This document shows, one piece after another, positions 31,749 through 40,108 of a stretch of 64,000 nucleotides of DNA (position 1 is the stretch's first letter; every line of letters starts with the position of its first letter). The translations under genes and the position numbers were made by a program. Source of the stretch: Arthrobacter citreus (GTDB taxonomy: Bacteria > Actinomycetota > Actinomycetes > Actinomycetales > Micrococcaceae); assembly GCF_038405225.1 (NCBI RefSeq), contig NZ_CP151657.1, positions 744,001-808,000 of the forward strand. Direction: 5' to 3'. The notes under the pieces are model-generated. The model was not told where the DNA came from and did not search any database. It saw nothing but the letters and a program-made list of their open reading frames with translations.

Positions 31749-32947
31749 CCATTGATCCGCTGACTCCCGACTCGGCCTCCACCCCCGGTGATGCCGCCGC
31801 TTCCGTACCCGGTGGTGACGCCGGCAACCAAACCAACATCCGCCGGCCGCGCGTGGCCGTGCTTTTTGGCGGACGTTCCAGCGAGCACGCCGTCAGCTGC
31901 GTCACCGCCGCCGGCGTGCTGGAAGCCATCGACCGCACCAAGTACGACGTCGTTCCGGTGGGCATCACCCGCAATGGACAGTGGACCCTGGTGTCGGCCG
32001 ATCCGGCCGCATGGTCCCTGCGCTCCGAGTCCCTGCCGGAGGTTACCCCCGGCATCGAGAGCGTGGTCCTGTCCGCTGAAGGCTCCGGCTCCGATCTCGT
32101 GGCGCACTCCGAAGGCACGCTTCCGCGCAGCCTCGGCCGCGTCGACGTCGTGTTCCCGGTTCTGCATGGACCCTTCGGTGAGGACGGGACCCTGCAGGGA
32201 ATGCTGGAGATGGCCGATATCCGCTACGTGGGTGCCGGTGTCCTCGCCTCGGCGGTGGGCATGGACAAGCACTACATGAAGGTGGTGTTTGAGGCAGCGG
32301 GCCTGAAGGTGGGGCCGTACGAGGTCTTGACCGACCGCCAGTGGCAGAAGGACCAGGGGGAGTGCCTGGAACGTGCCGGGAAGCTGGAGTACCCGCTGTT
32401 CGTCAAACCGGCACGGGGCGGTTCCTCCATGGGCATCACCCGCGTGACTGGACCATCCGGGTTGGCTGCCGCCATCGAAGCCGCCCGCCTGCACGATCCC
32501 AAGGTCATTGTGGAAGCCGGCATCACCGGTCGGGAAATCGAAGTGGCAGTGCTTCAGGGCCGCGGCACCGCGGATCCCCGCACCAGCCACCCGGGCGAAA
32601 TTGCGGTGCAGGACGGTGAGCATGAGTGGTATGACTTCGAGGCCAAATACGTTGACGGCGCCGCCGCCGAGCTGAGCTGCCCGGCTGACCTGCCGACGGA
32701 GATCTCCAACCAGGTCCGTTCACTGGCCGCCGATGCCTTTGAAGCGGTGGGCGCTGAGGGTTTGTCCCGGGTGGACTTCTTCTACACGCCAGCCGGAGAA
32801 CTGATCATCAACGAGATCAACACCATGCCCGGCTTCACGCCGGTGAGCATGTACCCGCAGATGTGGGCCAAGTCCGGCCTGCAGTACACGGAACTGATCG
32901 ATGAACTGATTTCCCTGGCGCGGGAGCGGAAAACCGGCCTGCGCTAA
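31745..32947 (+). CDS. ddl: D-alanine--D-alanine ligase
   Basis: ATP-grasp enzyme joining two D-alanines for the peptidoglycan stem peptide. The motifs are VAVLFGGRSSEHAVS, VFPVLHGPFGEDGTLQGML, LFVKPARGGSSMGITRV (ATP loop) and INEINTMPGFTPVSMYP (metal ligands). The 400-residue product has an extra low-complexity stretch of about 35 residues (P/D/A rich) before the core, common in Micrococcaceae. GTG 31745 overlaps the gpsA stop by 4 nt; a later start without the extension is possible. A perfect hairpin at 32968-32999 follows. Confidence 0.95.
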   Translation: MTIDPLTPDSASTPGDAAASVPGGDAGNQTNIRRPRVAVLFGGRSSEHAVSCVTAAGVLEAIDRTKYDVVPVGITRNGQWTLVSADPAAWSLRSESLPEVTPGIESVVLSAEGSGSDLVAHSEGTLPRSLGRVDVVFPVLHGPFGEDGTLQGMLEMADIRYVGAGVLASAVGMDKHYMKVVFEAAGLKVGPYEVLTDRQWQKDQGECLERAGKLEYPLFVKPARGGSSMGITRVTGPSGLAAAIEAARLHDPKVIVEAGITGREIEVAVLQGRGTADPRTSHPGEIAVQDGEHEWYDFEAKYVDGAAAELSCPADLPTEISNQVRSLAADAFEAVGAEGLSRVDFFYTPAGELIINEINTMPGFTPVSMYPQMWAKSGLQYTELIDELISLARERKTGLR

Positions 32948-32967
32948 CTGCAGGCATTCAGCGCAGG

Positions 32968-32999
32968 GGAGCTGCCGGCACTACTGCGCCGGCAGCTCC
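32968..32999. terminator. ddl terminator overlapping the DUF3515 3' end
   Basis: Perfect 12-bp arms GGAGCTGCCGGC / GCCGGCAGCTCC with an 8-nt loop. It lies between the convergent ddl and DUF3515 genes and contains the last codons and stop of the latter, so it may serve both strands. No T run is present. Confidence 0.6.
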
Positions 33000-33457
33000 A
33001 GGTCATTGCTGCTGATGCATTCGCGGGTCGGCTCGATCCGCGACACGGCGTTCTCCAACTGCACCAGGAGTGTGGAGGAGGACACTTCCTCCGGACTGAA
33101 GATCACCTCAATGGCGGGTTCCCGCCCGTACGTGGTGGCCGTCCACGCGGTCTCATCCTCCCGCAGGATCCAGTCGATGCCGTTCACCGTTGCACACTGC
33201 TCAGTGGTGGGTCCCGGCACGGGAACACCACAGCGCAGGATGATCTTTGACGGGTCTCCCCACGCGGAGGAGGACTGACTGTCCGTCTCACGCTGCTGCT
33301 CGCCGGCCAGCTCGGACGGCAGGGACACCATCACGGTGGCACAGTCAGGGTTGGCGGCATCCGGGGCGGGTTCGACGTCGGCTATGGGAGTGCAGGCGGT
33401 CAGGCCCACTGCAAGGGTGAGAACCGCTGCCGGAAGGGCAGCGCGGGATAGCAACAT
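32981..33457 (-). CDS. DUF3515 lipoprotein
   Basis: 158-residue secreted lipoprotein. The signal peptide SRAALPAAVLTLAVGLTAC ends in a lipobox LTAC (cysteine near residue 22), followed by a mature domain with two or three further cysteines (CATV, RCGVP, QCATV, REC). DUF3515 genes are common next to ddl and thiL in actinobacteria; their function is not known to me. Upstream of the ATG, TAACCT lies 7 nt away, another leaderless-type arrangement; the GAGGG between is too close for a ribosome site. It converges on ddl and is divergent from the LCP gene. Confidence 0.85.
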   Translation of the reverse strand: MLLSRAALPAAVLTLAVGLTACTPIADVEPAPDAANPDCATVMVSLPSELAGEQQRETDSQSSSAWGDPSKIILRCGVPVPGPTTEQCATVNGIDWILREDETAWTATTYGREPAIEVIFSPEEVSSSTLLVQLENAVSRIEPTRECISSNDLELPAQ

Positions 33458-33464
33458 GCCCTCA

Positions 33465-33470
33465 AGGTTA
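33465..33470 (-). promoter_or_regulatory. -10 hexamer of the DUF3515 gene
   Basis: TAACCT on the minus strand, 7 nt before ATG 33457. It belongs to the leaderless-type set, although its spacing is one base longer. Confidence 0.3.
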
Positions 33471-33552
33471 TCGGTGGAAAGCAGTTCGGTTTGAATCGGA
33501 GAAAACGGCAGGGGCCGCTAAGCTCATAACTCGGCTACTTCAAGGGAGTATT

Positions 33553-34569
33553 TTGACGCAGTACATCGACGGATACGAGCAACCGGGGGCACGGCCGCCC
33601 CGGCGTCGCCGGCATCCGGTCCGCACCGCCATGCTGGTCCTGCTGGTGCTCCTGCTCACCGCAGTCCTGGTGGCCGGCGGCTATCTGTGGAGCCTTGCCC
33701 ACAGTTTCGACAGCGGCACCACCACCATCGAGAACGCGCTTCCGGCGGACAGCCCCGCCAAGGACCCGGCAGCGGGCAATTCGCAGAACATTCTGCTGAT
33801 TGGCACCGACAGCCGCGACCCCGGCTCCGAGGCCTCCCGCTCAGACACCATGATGCTGCTGCACGTCCCCGGCGACCGAAGCACCGCCTACGTCATGTCG
33901 ATCATGCGGGACACCTGGACCGAGATTCCCGGCTATGGGGAAGGCAAGATCAACTCAGCCATGGCCCAGGGGGGAGTACCGCTGGCCGTGGGCGCCGTCC
34001 AGACCATGCTTGACGCCCCGATCGACCATGTGGCGATTGTGGACTTTGAAGGATTCAGCGGACTAACCGATGCACTCGGCGGAGTGGAGGTGAACAACCC
34101 GGCGGCCTTCTCCTCCAGCATCGCCGACGACCATTTCCCGGCTGGTGTGGTGTCGCTGGACGGCGACTCCGCGCTGAACTTTGTCCGCGAACGCTATGCC
34201 TTTGCCGACGGCGACTACCAGCGGGTGCGCAACCAGCAGATCTTCCTGAGCGGATTGATCTCCGAGGTGCTGTCCAAGGAAACGCTCCTGAATCCGGTGA
34301 AGGTCAGCAAAGCCGTCTCCGAGATTTCTCCCTACCTCAGCGTGGACGAGGACCTGAATGCGGTTGCGGCGGGCAAGCTGGCCTTCTCCCTGCGCAGCCT
34401 GCGGGGGAACAACCTGATGATGTTTACGCTCCCGACACTGGGCACGGGAACGTCAAGCGACGGACAGTCTATTGTGGTCAAGGACGAAACAGCCATCGCG
34501 GACATCGCTGAGGCGCTCGACAACGATGCCATGGCTGAGTACCTGGCTGCTAACAATGGGGGACTATAA
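33553..34569 (+). CDS. LytR-CpsA-Psr (LCP) family glycan ligase
   Basis: LCP protein that transfers undecaprenyl-phosphate-linked glycans (teichoic or capsular type) to peptidoglycan or protein outside the membrane. It has a short basic cytoplasmic N-terminus (RPPRRRRHPVR), one TM helix at about residues 25-47, then the LCP domain: ILLIGTDSRDPGSEASRSDTMML (phosphate-binding arginine and aspartates), SIMRDTWTEIPG, KINSAMAQGG, FSGLTDALGGVEV and FVRERYAFADGDYQRVRNQQ. 338 residues, normal size. The start is TTG 33553 with AGGGAG upstream. It stands at the head of the polysaccharide locus and fits attachment of that polymer to the wall. Confidence 0.93.
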   Translation: MTQYIDGYEQPGARPPRRRRHPVRTAMLVLLVLLLTAVLVAGGYLWSLAHSFDSGTTTIENALPADSPAKDPAAGNSQNILLIGTDSRDPGSEASRSDTMMLLHVPGDRSTAYVMSIMRDTWTEIPGYGEGKINSAMAQGGVPLAVGAVQTMLDAPIDHVAIVDFEGFSGLTDALGGVEVNNPAAFSSSIADDHFPAGVVSLDGDSALNFVRERYAFADGDYQRVRNQQIFLSGLISEVLSKETLLNPVKVSKAVSEISPYLSVDEDLNAVAAGKLAFSLRSLRGNNLMMFTLPTLGTGTSSDGQSIVVKDETAIADIAEALDNDAMAEYLAANNGGL

Positions 34570-34570
34570 C

Positions 34571-35341
34571 GTGGATATTCGGGCACTTGTGCGCCGGACG
34601 GGAACCGCTGCCGTGGCCGCAGCTCTCCTCACATCTGTGGCTGCCGGCCCGATATTTGCGGTGGAGACGCCGCCTCCAGGAACCGAAACCCCTGCCCCTC
34701 CCGCTCCCGTTCCGTCGGATCCTGTCCCAGTTCCCGTCCCGGAGCCCGCTCCTGCACCCGCTCCTGAACCCGCTCCGGCTCCGGCTCCAGCTCCGGAGCC
34801 CGCGCCAGCCCCAGAGCCCGCGCCAGCCCCGGAGCCTGCACCCGCACCCGCGCCCGCACCCGCGGCGCCCGCCCCCGCGATTGACCCGGCCACCGGTTAC
34901 ACCATTGATCCCGGCACGGGTTTCCTGATCCACCCTGGCACTGGCTGGCTGATCGAGAGCGGAAGTGGGTATCTCATAGACGGTGGAAGCATGCTCTACA
35001 CGGACTTTCGGTGGGACCCGACGACAGGGTTGGTGACTACGCTGGCGGCAGATGAAGAGCCCAGCTCGCCGTCGCCGTCTCCGACCCCTGAGGCAACGGC
35101 GACGCCGTCGGCCACTCCATCCGCAACACCCACGGCAACGGCCAGCGCCTCGGCGACCCCCACCGCAACTCCCAGCCCGAGCAGAACACCGGTTGCCGCC
35201 GAACAAGCCGCAGCAAACGAGGGCTTTTCCACGCCTGATTGGGTGATTCGCGGTGGGGTGATAATTCTGCTGCTGGGACTTGGAGCCCTCTACTACCGGA
35301 AGCTGCGCCGTCCCCCAGCCGACATTACGACCAAGTTGTAG
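34571..35341 (+). CDS. Pro/Ala-rich membrane-anchored surface protein
   Basis: I know no family for this. It has a signal peptide (ALVRRTGTAAVAAALLTSVAAG), a Pro/Ala/Glu-rich linker of about 65 residues (repeats of PAPE and PAPA), then an octapeptide repeat region DPATGYTI-DPGTGFLI-HPGTGWLI-ESGSGYLI, then a Thr/Ser/Ala-Pro linker, and at the end a TM helix (VIIL..GLGALYY) with a short basic tail KLRRPP. No LPxTG motif is seen, so membrane anchoring rather than sortase is expected. GTG 34571 is chosen: it lies 1 nt after the LCP stop and GGGGG precedes it. An ATG at 34556 would overlap the LCP gene. Cotranscription with LCP is nearly certain. Confidence 0.75.
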   Translation: MDIRALVRRTGTAAVAAALLTSVAAGPIFAVETPPPGTETPAPPAPVPSDPVPVPVPEPAPAPAPEPAPAPAPAPEPAPAPEPAPAPEPAPAPAPAPAAPAPAIDPATGYTIDPGTGFLIHPGTGWLIESGSGYLIDGGSMLYTDFRWDPTTGLVTTLAADEEPSSPSPSPTPEATATPSATPSATPTATASASATPTATPSPSRTPVAAEQAAANEGFSTPDWVIRGGVIILLLGLGALYYRKLRRPPADITTKL

Positions 35342-35352
35342 GAATTCGAGAG

Positions 35353-35358
35353 TAGACT
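35353..35358 (+). promoter_or_regulatory. candidate -10 of the glycan operon
   Basis: TAGACT followed by TGGCAG and a leader ending in a G run before GTG 35415. The minus-strand wecB leader has the same TAGACT and GGCAG at 52402-52407 and also ends in a G run. There is no clear -35. Confidence 0.35.
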
Positions 35359-35414
35359 TGGCAGGTAATTTTGTCTCGGCGTAGGTATGCGCCGAATTCT
35401 TGGGGGGGAAAACT

Positions 35415-36617
35415 GTGCGGGTACTCTTGCTCACGCATTCGTATTCGCCGGAGCATAGCCCGCCCCAGCGTCGCTGGACCCAGTTCATCAAAAACTTCCG
35501 TAAAGCAGATTGGGAAGTCGACGTAATAGCCCCTGTGGCACATGCACCGCACGGACGGCGCGTGTTACCAAAAAGGGTGGCGGGACGTGCTTTTCGTAGT
35601 GACCGCGGCAAATACGGCGAACGCATTATTCGCGTCCCGTATCTCTGGCATCGGACTACTAGACTTGGCCGGCTGGCCGATCACTGTGTTTCCGCTGCGG
35701 CCAGCGTCCTTGCCGGCCTCCTGGTCCGACGGCCGGACGCATTGATCGTCACGGTACCCAGTCTTCCGATTCTGGGTGCAGCGTATGTTGTGGCCAGGGT
35801 TAGGCGGGTTCCCCTCATTGTCGATATGAGGGACGCTTGGCCCGACATAGCTCGCGATGCGCGTTTGGTCCAGGGGAGTGCCAAGAGCGTCGCGGAACGC
35901 GTCATCGTGGGCATCCAACAGCAAGCTGATCTTGTGGTGACGGTGACGGAAGGATTTGCCCGCACCCTCCGCGACCGCGGTATGAGGCACGTTGCAACAA
36001 TCAGCAACGGAGTGGATACAGCTGTCCGGGAGCTCCTACCGCCTCCGCCGGCAGAGTCGGACCAGCTCCGTGTGCTCTACCTGGGAAACCACGGGGAAAG
36101 TCAACGCCTTGAAACTGTCATTCGTGCAGCCGCGCTTGCCCGGGACTATGTTCATCTCACCATGGTGGGTCATGGCGTGCAGAGGAGAGCCCTCATGGAA
36201 CTGAGCGGACAGCTTGGCGCTCCAGTGACTTTCCATGAACCAGCCTTGGGGACCGAAGTGATGGAACATTACCGGGCTGCGGATACCTGCGTTGTTTCGT
36301 TGCGCGACGACTGGAAATCCTTCGAAACAACCGTGCCGTCCAAGACCTACGAGGTGCTGGCCGTTGGCCGGCACGTTACCGGAATTGTTCTGGGGGAGGC
36401 CCGCGACATCATTGAGGCCTCAGGCGCCGGCACCGTGGTTCCTTCGGACGCGGCGAGTATCGCGGCGATGTGGCTGCAGCTCCATCAGGACCGCAGCCTG
36501 CTCCTTACTGGAACGTCCGGCCGGGACTGGGTCGAAGCAACAGTGAACATCGACGCACTTGCGGCTGACTACGCCCGACTCATCAGGAAAGTCAGCGAAC
36601 AAGAGTCCCTCCAGTGA
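35415..36617 (+). CDS. glycosyltransferase (GT4-like, WbuB type)
   Basis: 400 residues of GT-B fold. The N-terminus RVLLLTHSYSPEHSPPQRRW is typical of WbuB-like transferases with YSPExxPxxxR. MRDAWPDIARDARL and ADLVVTVTEGFARTL follow. The donor half shows VLYLGNHGESQRLETVIRAAAL, LTMVGHGVQRRAL and SKTYEVLAVGRHVTGIV, where E-V-L-A is part of the nucleotide-sugar site. The start GTG 35415 follows a G-rich ribosome site by about 6 nt; a frame extension to 35400 is less likely. It is the first gene of a run joined by 4-nt overlaps. Confidence 0.85.
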   Translation: MRVLLLTHSYSPEHSPPQRRWTQFIKNFRKADWEVDVIAPVAHAPHGRRVLPKRVAGRAFRSDRGKYGERIIRVPYLWHRTTRLGRLADHCVSAAASVLAGLLVRRPDALIVTVPSLPILGAAYVVARVRRVPLIVDMRDAWPDIARDARLVQGSAKSVAERVIVGIQQQADLVVTVTEGFARTLRDRGMRHVATISNGVDTAVRELLPPPPAESDQLRVLYLGNHGESQRLETVIRAAALARDYVHLTMVGHGVQRRALMELSGQLGAPVTFHEPALGTEVMEHYRAADTCVVSLRDDWKSFETTVPSKTYEVLAVGRHVTGIVLGEARDIIEASGAGTVVPSDAASIAAMWLQLHQDRSLLLTGTSGRDWVEATVNIDALAADYARLIRKVSEQESLQ

Positions 36618-38353
36618 ACCCTCTTCAATTGGCACGCAACTGCTCTCTCATGGCGTCCACCGCGGCCAGGCACTTCGCCGACGACCCAGTCCGTCTCCTG
36701 GTCCTCGCATCACAAAAACTGCCGGGGCGGATCACGTCAAAACTGGGCGCCGTGTCGCGGATGCTCCCGCAGCGCACCTACATCAGCGCCCTCCTGAGCC
36801 TGGTCGGGGGAGACCAAACAGTTCTGCAGACCCAACTGCGCGCTGCACAGCAAGCCCCGGGCACCCGCTCAGGTGTGGCACTTGCCGACGTAGCGATTGC
36901 AGGAGGCTACCCGGGCCTGGCAGCCGAACTCTTGTGCGCGACAGCAACGACAGAACGGGGTGCGGCGCCGACCATTGCGCGGCTCCGTTGGCATAACGGA
37001 GACATGTCCGGTGCTGTTGATGCTTTGGCGGGAGTTCCCGGCAGGCGAGCCCGTCATATGCGTAGCAGGCTGGAAAGCGAACGTGATGTCTTTCACGGAT
37101 GGCGGCCAACACTGGACCGAGTTGAGTCCTATGATCCGGCAGCGAAAACGGTACTGCACATCCTCACAAATTCCCTGCCGCACACCGGGAGCGGCTATGC
37201 TCAGCGCACCCATTCCATCCTGAAGGCTCAACGGCAACTGGGCTGGGACGTGCATGCCGTGACGCGTCCCGGTTATCCGGTTCAGCTGGGCAAACTGGCG
37301 GCTCGGAATACTGACCGGCTTGATGACGTCGTTTATCACCGGATCCTTCCGGCCAGACTGCCTGAGGGCATGACGGCGCGGCTGCAGCTCCAAGCGGAAG
37401 AGACCCTCCGCCTGGCCCTCAGGTTGCGCCCCGCAGTGCTGCACACCACCACCCACTTCGTGAATGCCTTGGTGACGGCCGCCGTCGCCGAAGCGCTGGG
37501 TATTCCCTGGGTATACGAGGTTCGCGGACAGCTTGCCGACACCTGGGCATCATCCAGAGGGCCCGAGGCCGGGAACAGCGAGCGATACCGGACATTCGTT
37601 GCCCGGGAAACAGAAGCCACACAGCGCGCCGATGGGTGCGCCACGTTGGGGACGGCGATGCGGGATGCAATTGCTCTGGGTTCTCCACAATCGGAGATAG
37701 TCCTCCTGCCGAACGCTGTGGGAGAAGCTTTTCTCAAGGAACCGCTTTCTTCGCGCCAGGCACGCCGGCAATTGGGATTGCCGGTCGAAGGAACCTTCGT
37801 TGGGACCGTGAGCAGCTTGGTTGGTTATGAGGGCCTCGATGACTTGATAGCCGCGTTTGCGTCTTTGGCCAAGGACGACACTGATCTGCAGTGCCTTATC
37901 GTTGGCGCGGGGGCTGCTGAGAATGCCCTGAGGCAGCAGGCTAAGGAATCAGGTTTCGGCCACCGGATAGTGTTCACGGGCAGAGTGGACCGGAGTCTGG
38001 CCCACCTGTATCACCAAGCCCTGGATATCTTTGTTCTCCCACGAAAAGACAGCATAGTTACGCGATCGGTCACCCCGCTTAAGCCGGTAGAAGCACTGGC
38101 ATCAGCCCGCCCCATCGTCTTTAGCGATCTGCCCGCACTTCAGGAAACCATTGACGAAGGTGCGGAAGGGGTCCCGTTCAAAGCGGGTGACCGAGGGGGC
38201 TTAGCCTTAGCTATCGCGTCCCTTGCAGGAAATCCCAAGATGCGTCAGCAGATGGGACAAGCAGGACGCCGCCGGATTTTAGCCAAGCGAACGTGGGCGG
38301 CAACAGCAGCCCGAGTCATAGAAACGTACGAACGATTGAAGGTAAGTCAGTGA
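36614..38353 (+). CDS. glycosyltransferase with N-terminal helical domain
   Basis: 579 residues. The first 150 or so are alanine-rich helices in short units (LLSLVGGDQTVLQTQLRAAQQ, ALADVAIAGGYPGLAAELL, LRWHNGDMSGAVDALAG) that look like TPR-type repeats. The rest is a GT4 enzyme: VLHILTNSLPHTGSGYAQRTHSIL (acceptor loop), VYEVRGQLADTW, LPNAVGEAFL, GTVSSLVGYEGLDDLIAAF, FTGRVDRSLAHLYHQALDIFVLPR and TPLKPVEALASARPIV. GTG 36614 overlaps the preceding stop by 4 nt. The GT core is clearly paralogous to the first module of the large protein at 43302 (same GY-RT and RPGYP motifs). Confidence 0.85.
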   Translation: MNPLQLARNCSLMASTAARHFADDPVRLLVLASQKLPGRITSKLGAVSRMLPQRTYISALLSLVGGDQTVLQTQLRAAQQAPGTRSGVALADVAIAGGYPGLAAELLCATATTERGAAPTIARLRWHNGDMSGAVDALAGVPGRRARHMRSRLESERDVFHGWRPTLDRVESYDPAAKTVLHILTNSLPHTGSGYAQRTHSILKAQRQLGWDVHAVTRPGYPVQLGKLAARNTDRLDDVVYHRILPARLPEGMTARLQLQAEETLRLALRLRPAVLHTTTHFVNALVTAAVAEALGIPWVYEVRGQLADTWASSRGPEAGNSERYRTFVARETEATQRADGCATLGTAMRDAIALGSPQSEIVLLPNAVGEAFLKEPLSSRQARRQLGLPVEGTFVGTVSSLVGYEGLDDLIAAFASLAKDDTDLQCLIVGAGAAENALRQQAKESGFGHRIVFTGRVDRSLAHLYHQALDIFVLPRKDSIVTRSVTPLKPVEALASARPIVFSDLPALQETIDEGAEGVPFKAGDRGGLALAIASLAGNPKMRQQMGQAGRRRILAKRTWAATAARVIETYERLKVSQ

Positions 38354-39243
38354 CGGAACCCAGGCCATCAGGGACGGTGGAGCTGCCTCACAAGGTGACA
38401 GTCGCCCTGGACTTGAAAGAGCTGTCAAGAGTCGGGGCCAGACCAAAGCTCACCGACTATTTAGTATCTCTCTGGAATTACCGGCAATTCGTTCTATACG
38501 ACGCCAGGGCACGAGTTCAGACAGCTAACAGGCGCGACCGGTTGGGTAGCGCATGGCTTCTCCTCGACCCTCTACTCAACGGTTTGGGCTACTTCCTGAT
38601 TTTCGGACTTCTACTGAACTCCAGCAGGGGAATCGACAATTTTCTGGGATACCTCATCATTGGGGTTTTCCTTTTTCAGCTGAGCACCCGGTCGATAGTG
38701 GCAACGGCACGCATCGTTTCAACAAATCAGAACGTAATTCAGGCATTCAACTTTCCTCGGGCCACACTGGCGCTTGCCGTAAATATACGCGAATTGATCG
38801 CAAATATTCCCGTTATAATTATGATGCTTGTACTAATAATTACAATTCCTCCCGTTGAGTCGATAACTTGGTTGTGGGTGCTGATTGTTCCCGTAATCCT
38901 TCTGCAGGTGGTATTTAATCTAGGCGTAGGCCTGTTACTTGCACCGCTTGTAGCAAAATTAAACGATCTTGTACATGTAATATCCTTTGGTATGCGTTTT
39001 TGGATGTTCGCTTCATGCGTCATGTTTTCAATAACGCGCTATGAAAAATGGCCATCAATACTCGCCGTAGTCGAAGCGAATCCCATGTACATCATAATTA
39101 CGATGGTAAGAAACTGCCTCCTGTATGCTCAGGCGCCTGTTTGGCAGGACTGGGCCGGGCTGGTGGCATGGTCATTCGGCGCTCTCTGTGTGGGCATGTT
39201 CTTCTTCTGGAGAGGAGAGGAGACGTATGGGCGCGATGATTAA
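38350..39243 (+). CDS. ABC-2 type polysaccharide export permease
   Basis: Integral membrane half of an ABC exporter for lipid-linked glycans (Wzm/TagG type). After a roughly 60-residue cytoplasmic N-terminus with an LWNYRQFVLYDARARVQ interface helix, it has about six TM helices: around residues 70-87, 100-120, 145-170, 180-203, 215-235 and 255-290. RDRLGSAWLLLDPLL is the family's conserved first-loop sequence. GTG 38350 overlaps the upstream stop by 4 nt; 297 residues. The ATPase gene follows with a 17-nt overlap. Its central part is much more AT-rich than the flanks. Confidence 0.9.
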   Translation: MTEPRPSGTVELPHKVTVALDLKELSRVGARPKLTDYLVSLWNYRQFVLYDARARVQTANRRDRLGSAWLLLDPLLNGLGYFLIFGLLLNSSRGIDNFLGYLIIGVFLFQLSTRSIVATARIVSTNQNVIQAFNFPRATLALAVNIRELIANIPVIIMMLVLIITIPPVESITWLWVLIVPVILLQVVFNLGVGLLLAPLVAKLNDLVHVISFGMRFWMFASCVMFSITRYEKWPSILAVVEANPMYIIITMVRNCLLYAQAPVWQDWAGLVAWSFGALCVGMFFFWRGEETYGRDD

Positions 39244-40108
39244 TTTGGCTTCGGGGTCGCCAGCAGTGGTGATCGATAAAGTGGCTATGACATATACCAT
39301 TCCTGCCGGAGGAATGAAGGGTGAGGAGGGTATCCGCCCCGCTATTTCCCGGCTTGTTGGAAAGGGGGGCGGGACGGAAATTTACGCCCTCAAAGAGCTC
39401 TCCCTCGTGGCTATGCACGGGGAGGTCATTGGCGTAATAGGGCTCAATGGATCTGGCAAGAGCACCCTGATGAAGTTGATATCAGGAAAGATCAACCCGT
39501 CTAGAGGGCAGGTATATGCTTCGTCTACACCGATTATGCTGGGCGTATCTGCAGCTCTGGTTCCTGACCTCTCCGGCGCGCATAACATCATGCTCGGCTG
39601 CTTGGCGATGGGAATGTCCAATCAAGATATCGCAAGAAAGTACGATTCCATTCTTGAGCTTTCCGGGCTGGAAGAATCAATTCATCTTCCGATGCGGTCC
39701 TATTCATCCGGCATGGCTTCACGTCTAAGATTTGCTATTGCGGCTGCCATTGACCCGGAGATTCTTATCATTGATGAAGCGCTGAATACTGGCGACGATG
39801 AATTCAAGGACCGAACGAAAAAACGGATGGATGAAGTCCGGGCACAAGCAGGATGCGTTTTCCTTGTCAGCCACAGCCTCAATACCATCCGGGATTTGTG
39901 CACGCGCCTCGTCTGGTTGGACAAAGGTGATTTGCTGTACGACGGGGAACCAGAGCAAGGGATCAACTGGTACCGGAAGTACACCGCGGAGCTTGCTAAG
40001 AAAGACAGGTTTGCCGCAGGAAAAATTCGTCGCAGGATGCTCCGTGATCTCGAGATAGTTGATATTCAGCCCAAAGTGGCTGGACGACGCAAGCAGGGGA
40101 CAGCGTGA
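39227..40108 (+). CDS. ABC transporter ATP-binding protein, glycan export
   Basis: ATPase partner of the preceding permease (TagH/Wzt type). Walker A is GLNGSGKSTLMKLI, the signature is YSSGMASRLRFA, Walker B is EILIIDEAL, with the H-loop in FLVSHSLNTI. Residues 1-50 hold the usual N-terminal strand plus an insert (GMKGEEGIRP to GTEIYALKEL) seen in teichoic-acid exporters. The C-terminal extension after residue 240 is short and basic, without the carbohydrate-binding domain of Wzt, so export probably does not read the glycan terminus. ATG 39227 is supported by GAGGAG 4 nt upstream; ATG 39236 is an alternative. 293 residues. Confidence 0.9.
   Translation: MGAMINLASGSPAVVIDKVAMTYTIPAGGMKGEEGIRPAISRLVGKGGGTEIYALKELSLVAMHGEVIGVIGLNGSGKSTLMKLISGKINPSRGQVYASSTPIMLGVSAALVPDLSGAHNIMLGCLAMGMSNQDIARKYDSILELSGLEESIHLPMRSYSSGMASRLRFAIAAAIDPEILIIDEALNTGDDEFKDRTKKRMDEVRAQAGCVFLVSHSLNTIRDLCTRLVWLDKGDLLYDGEPEQGINWYRKYTAELAKKDRFAAGKIRRRMLRDLEIVDIQPKVAGRRKQGTA

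Noticed and set aside
34740-34880. The PAPE-coding repeats as a CRISPR or a non-coding tandem repeat.
   Set aside because: The repeats are in frame, of codon-multiple length and encode a regular Pro/Ala/Glu stalk; there are no spacer units.
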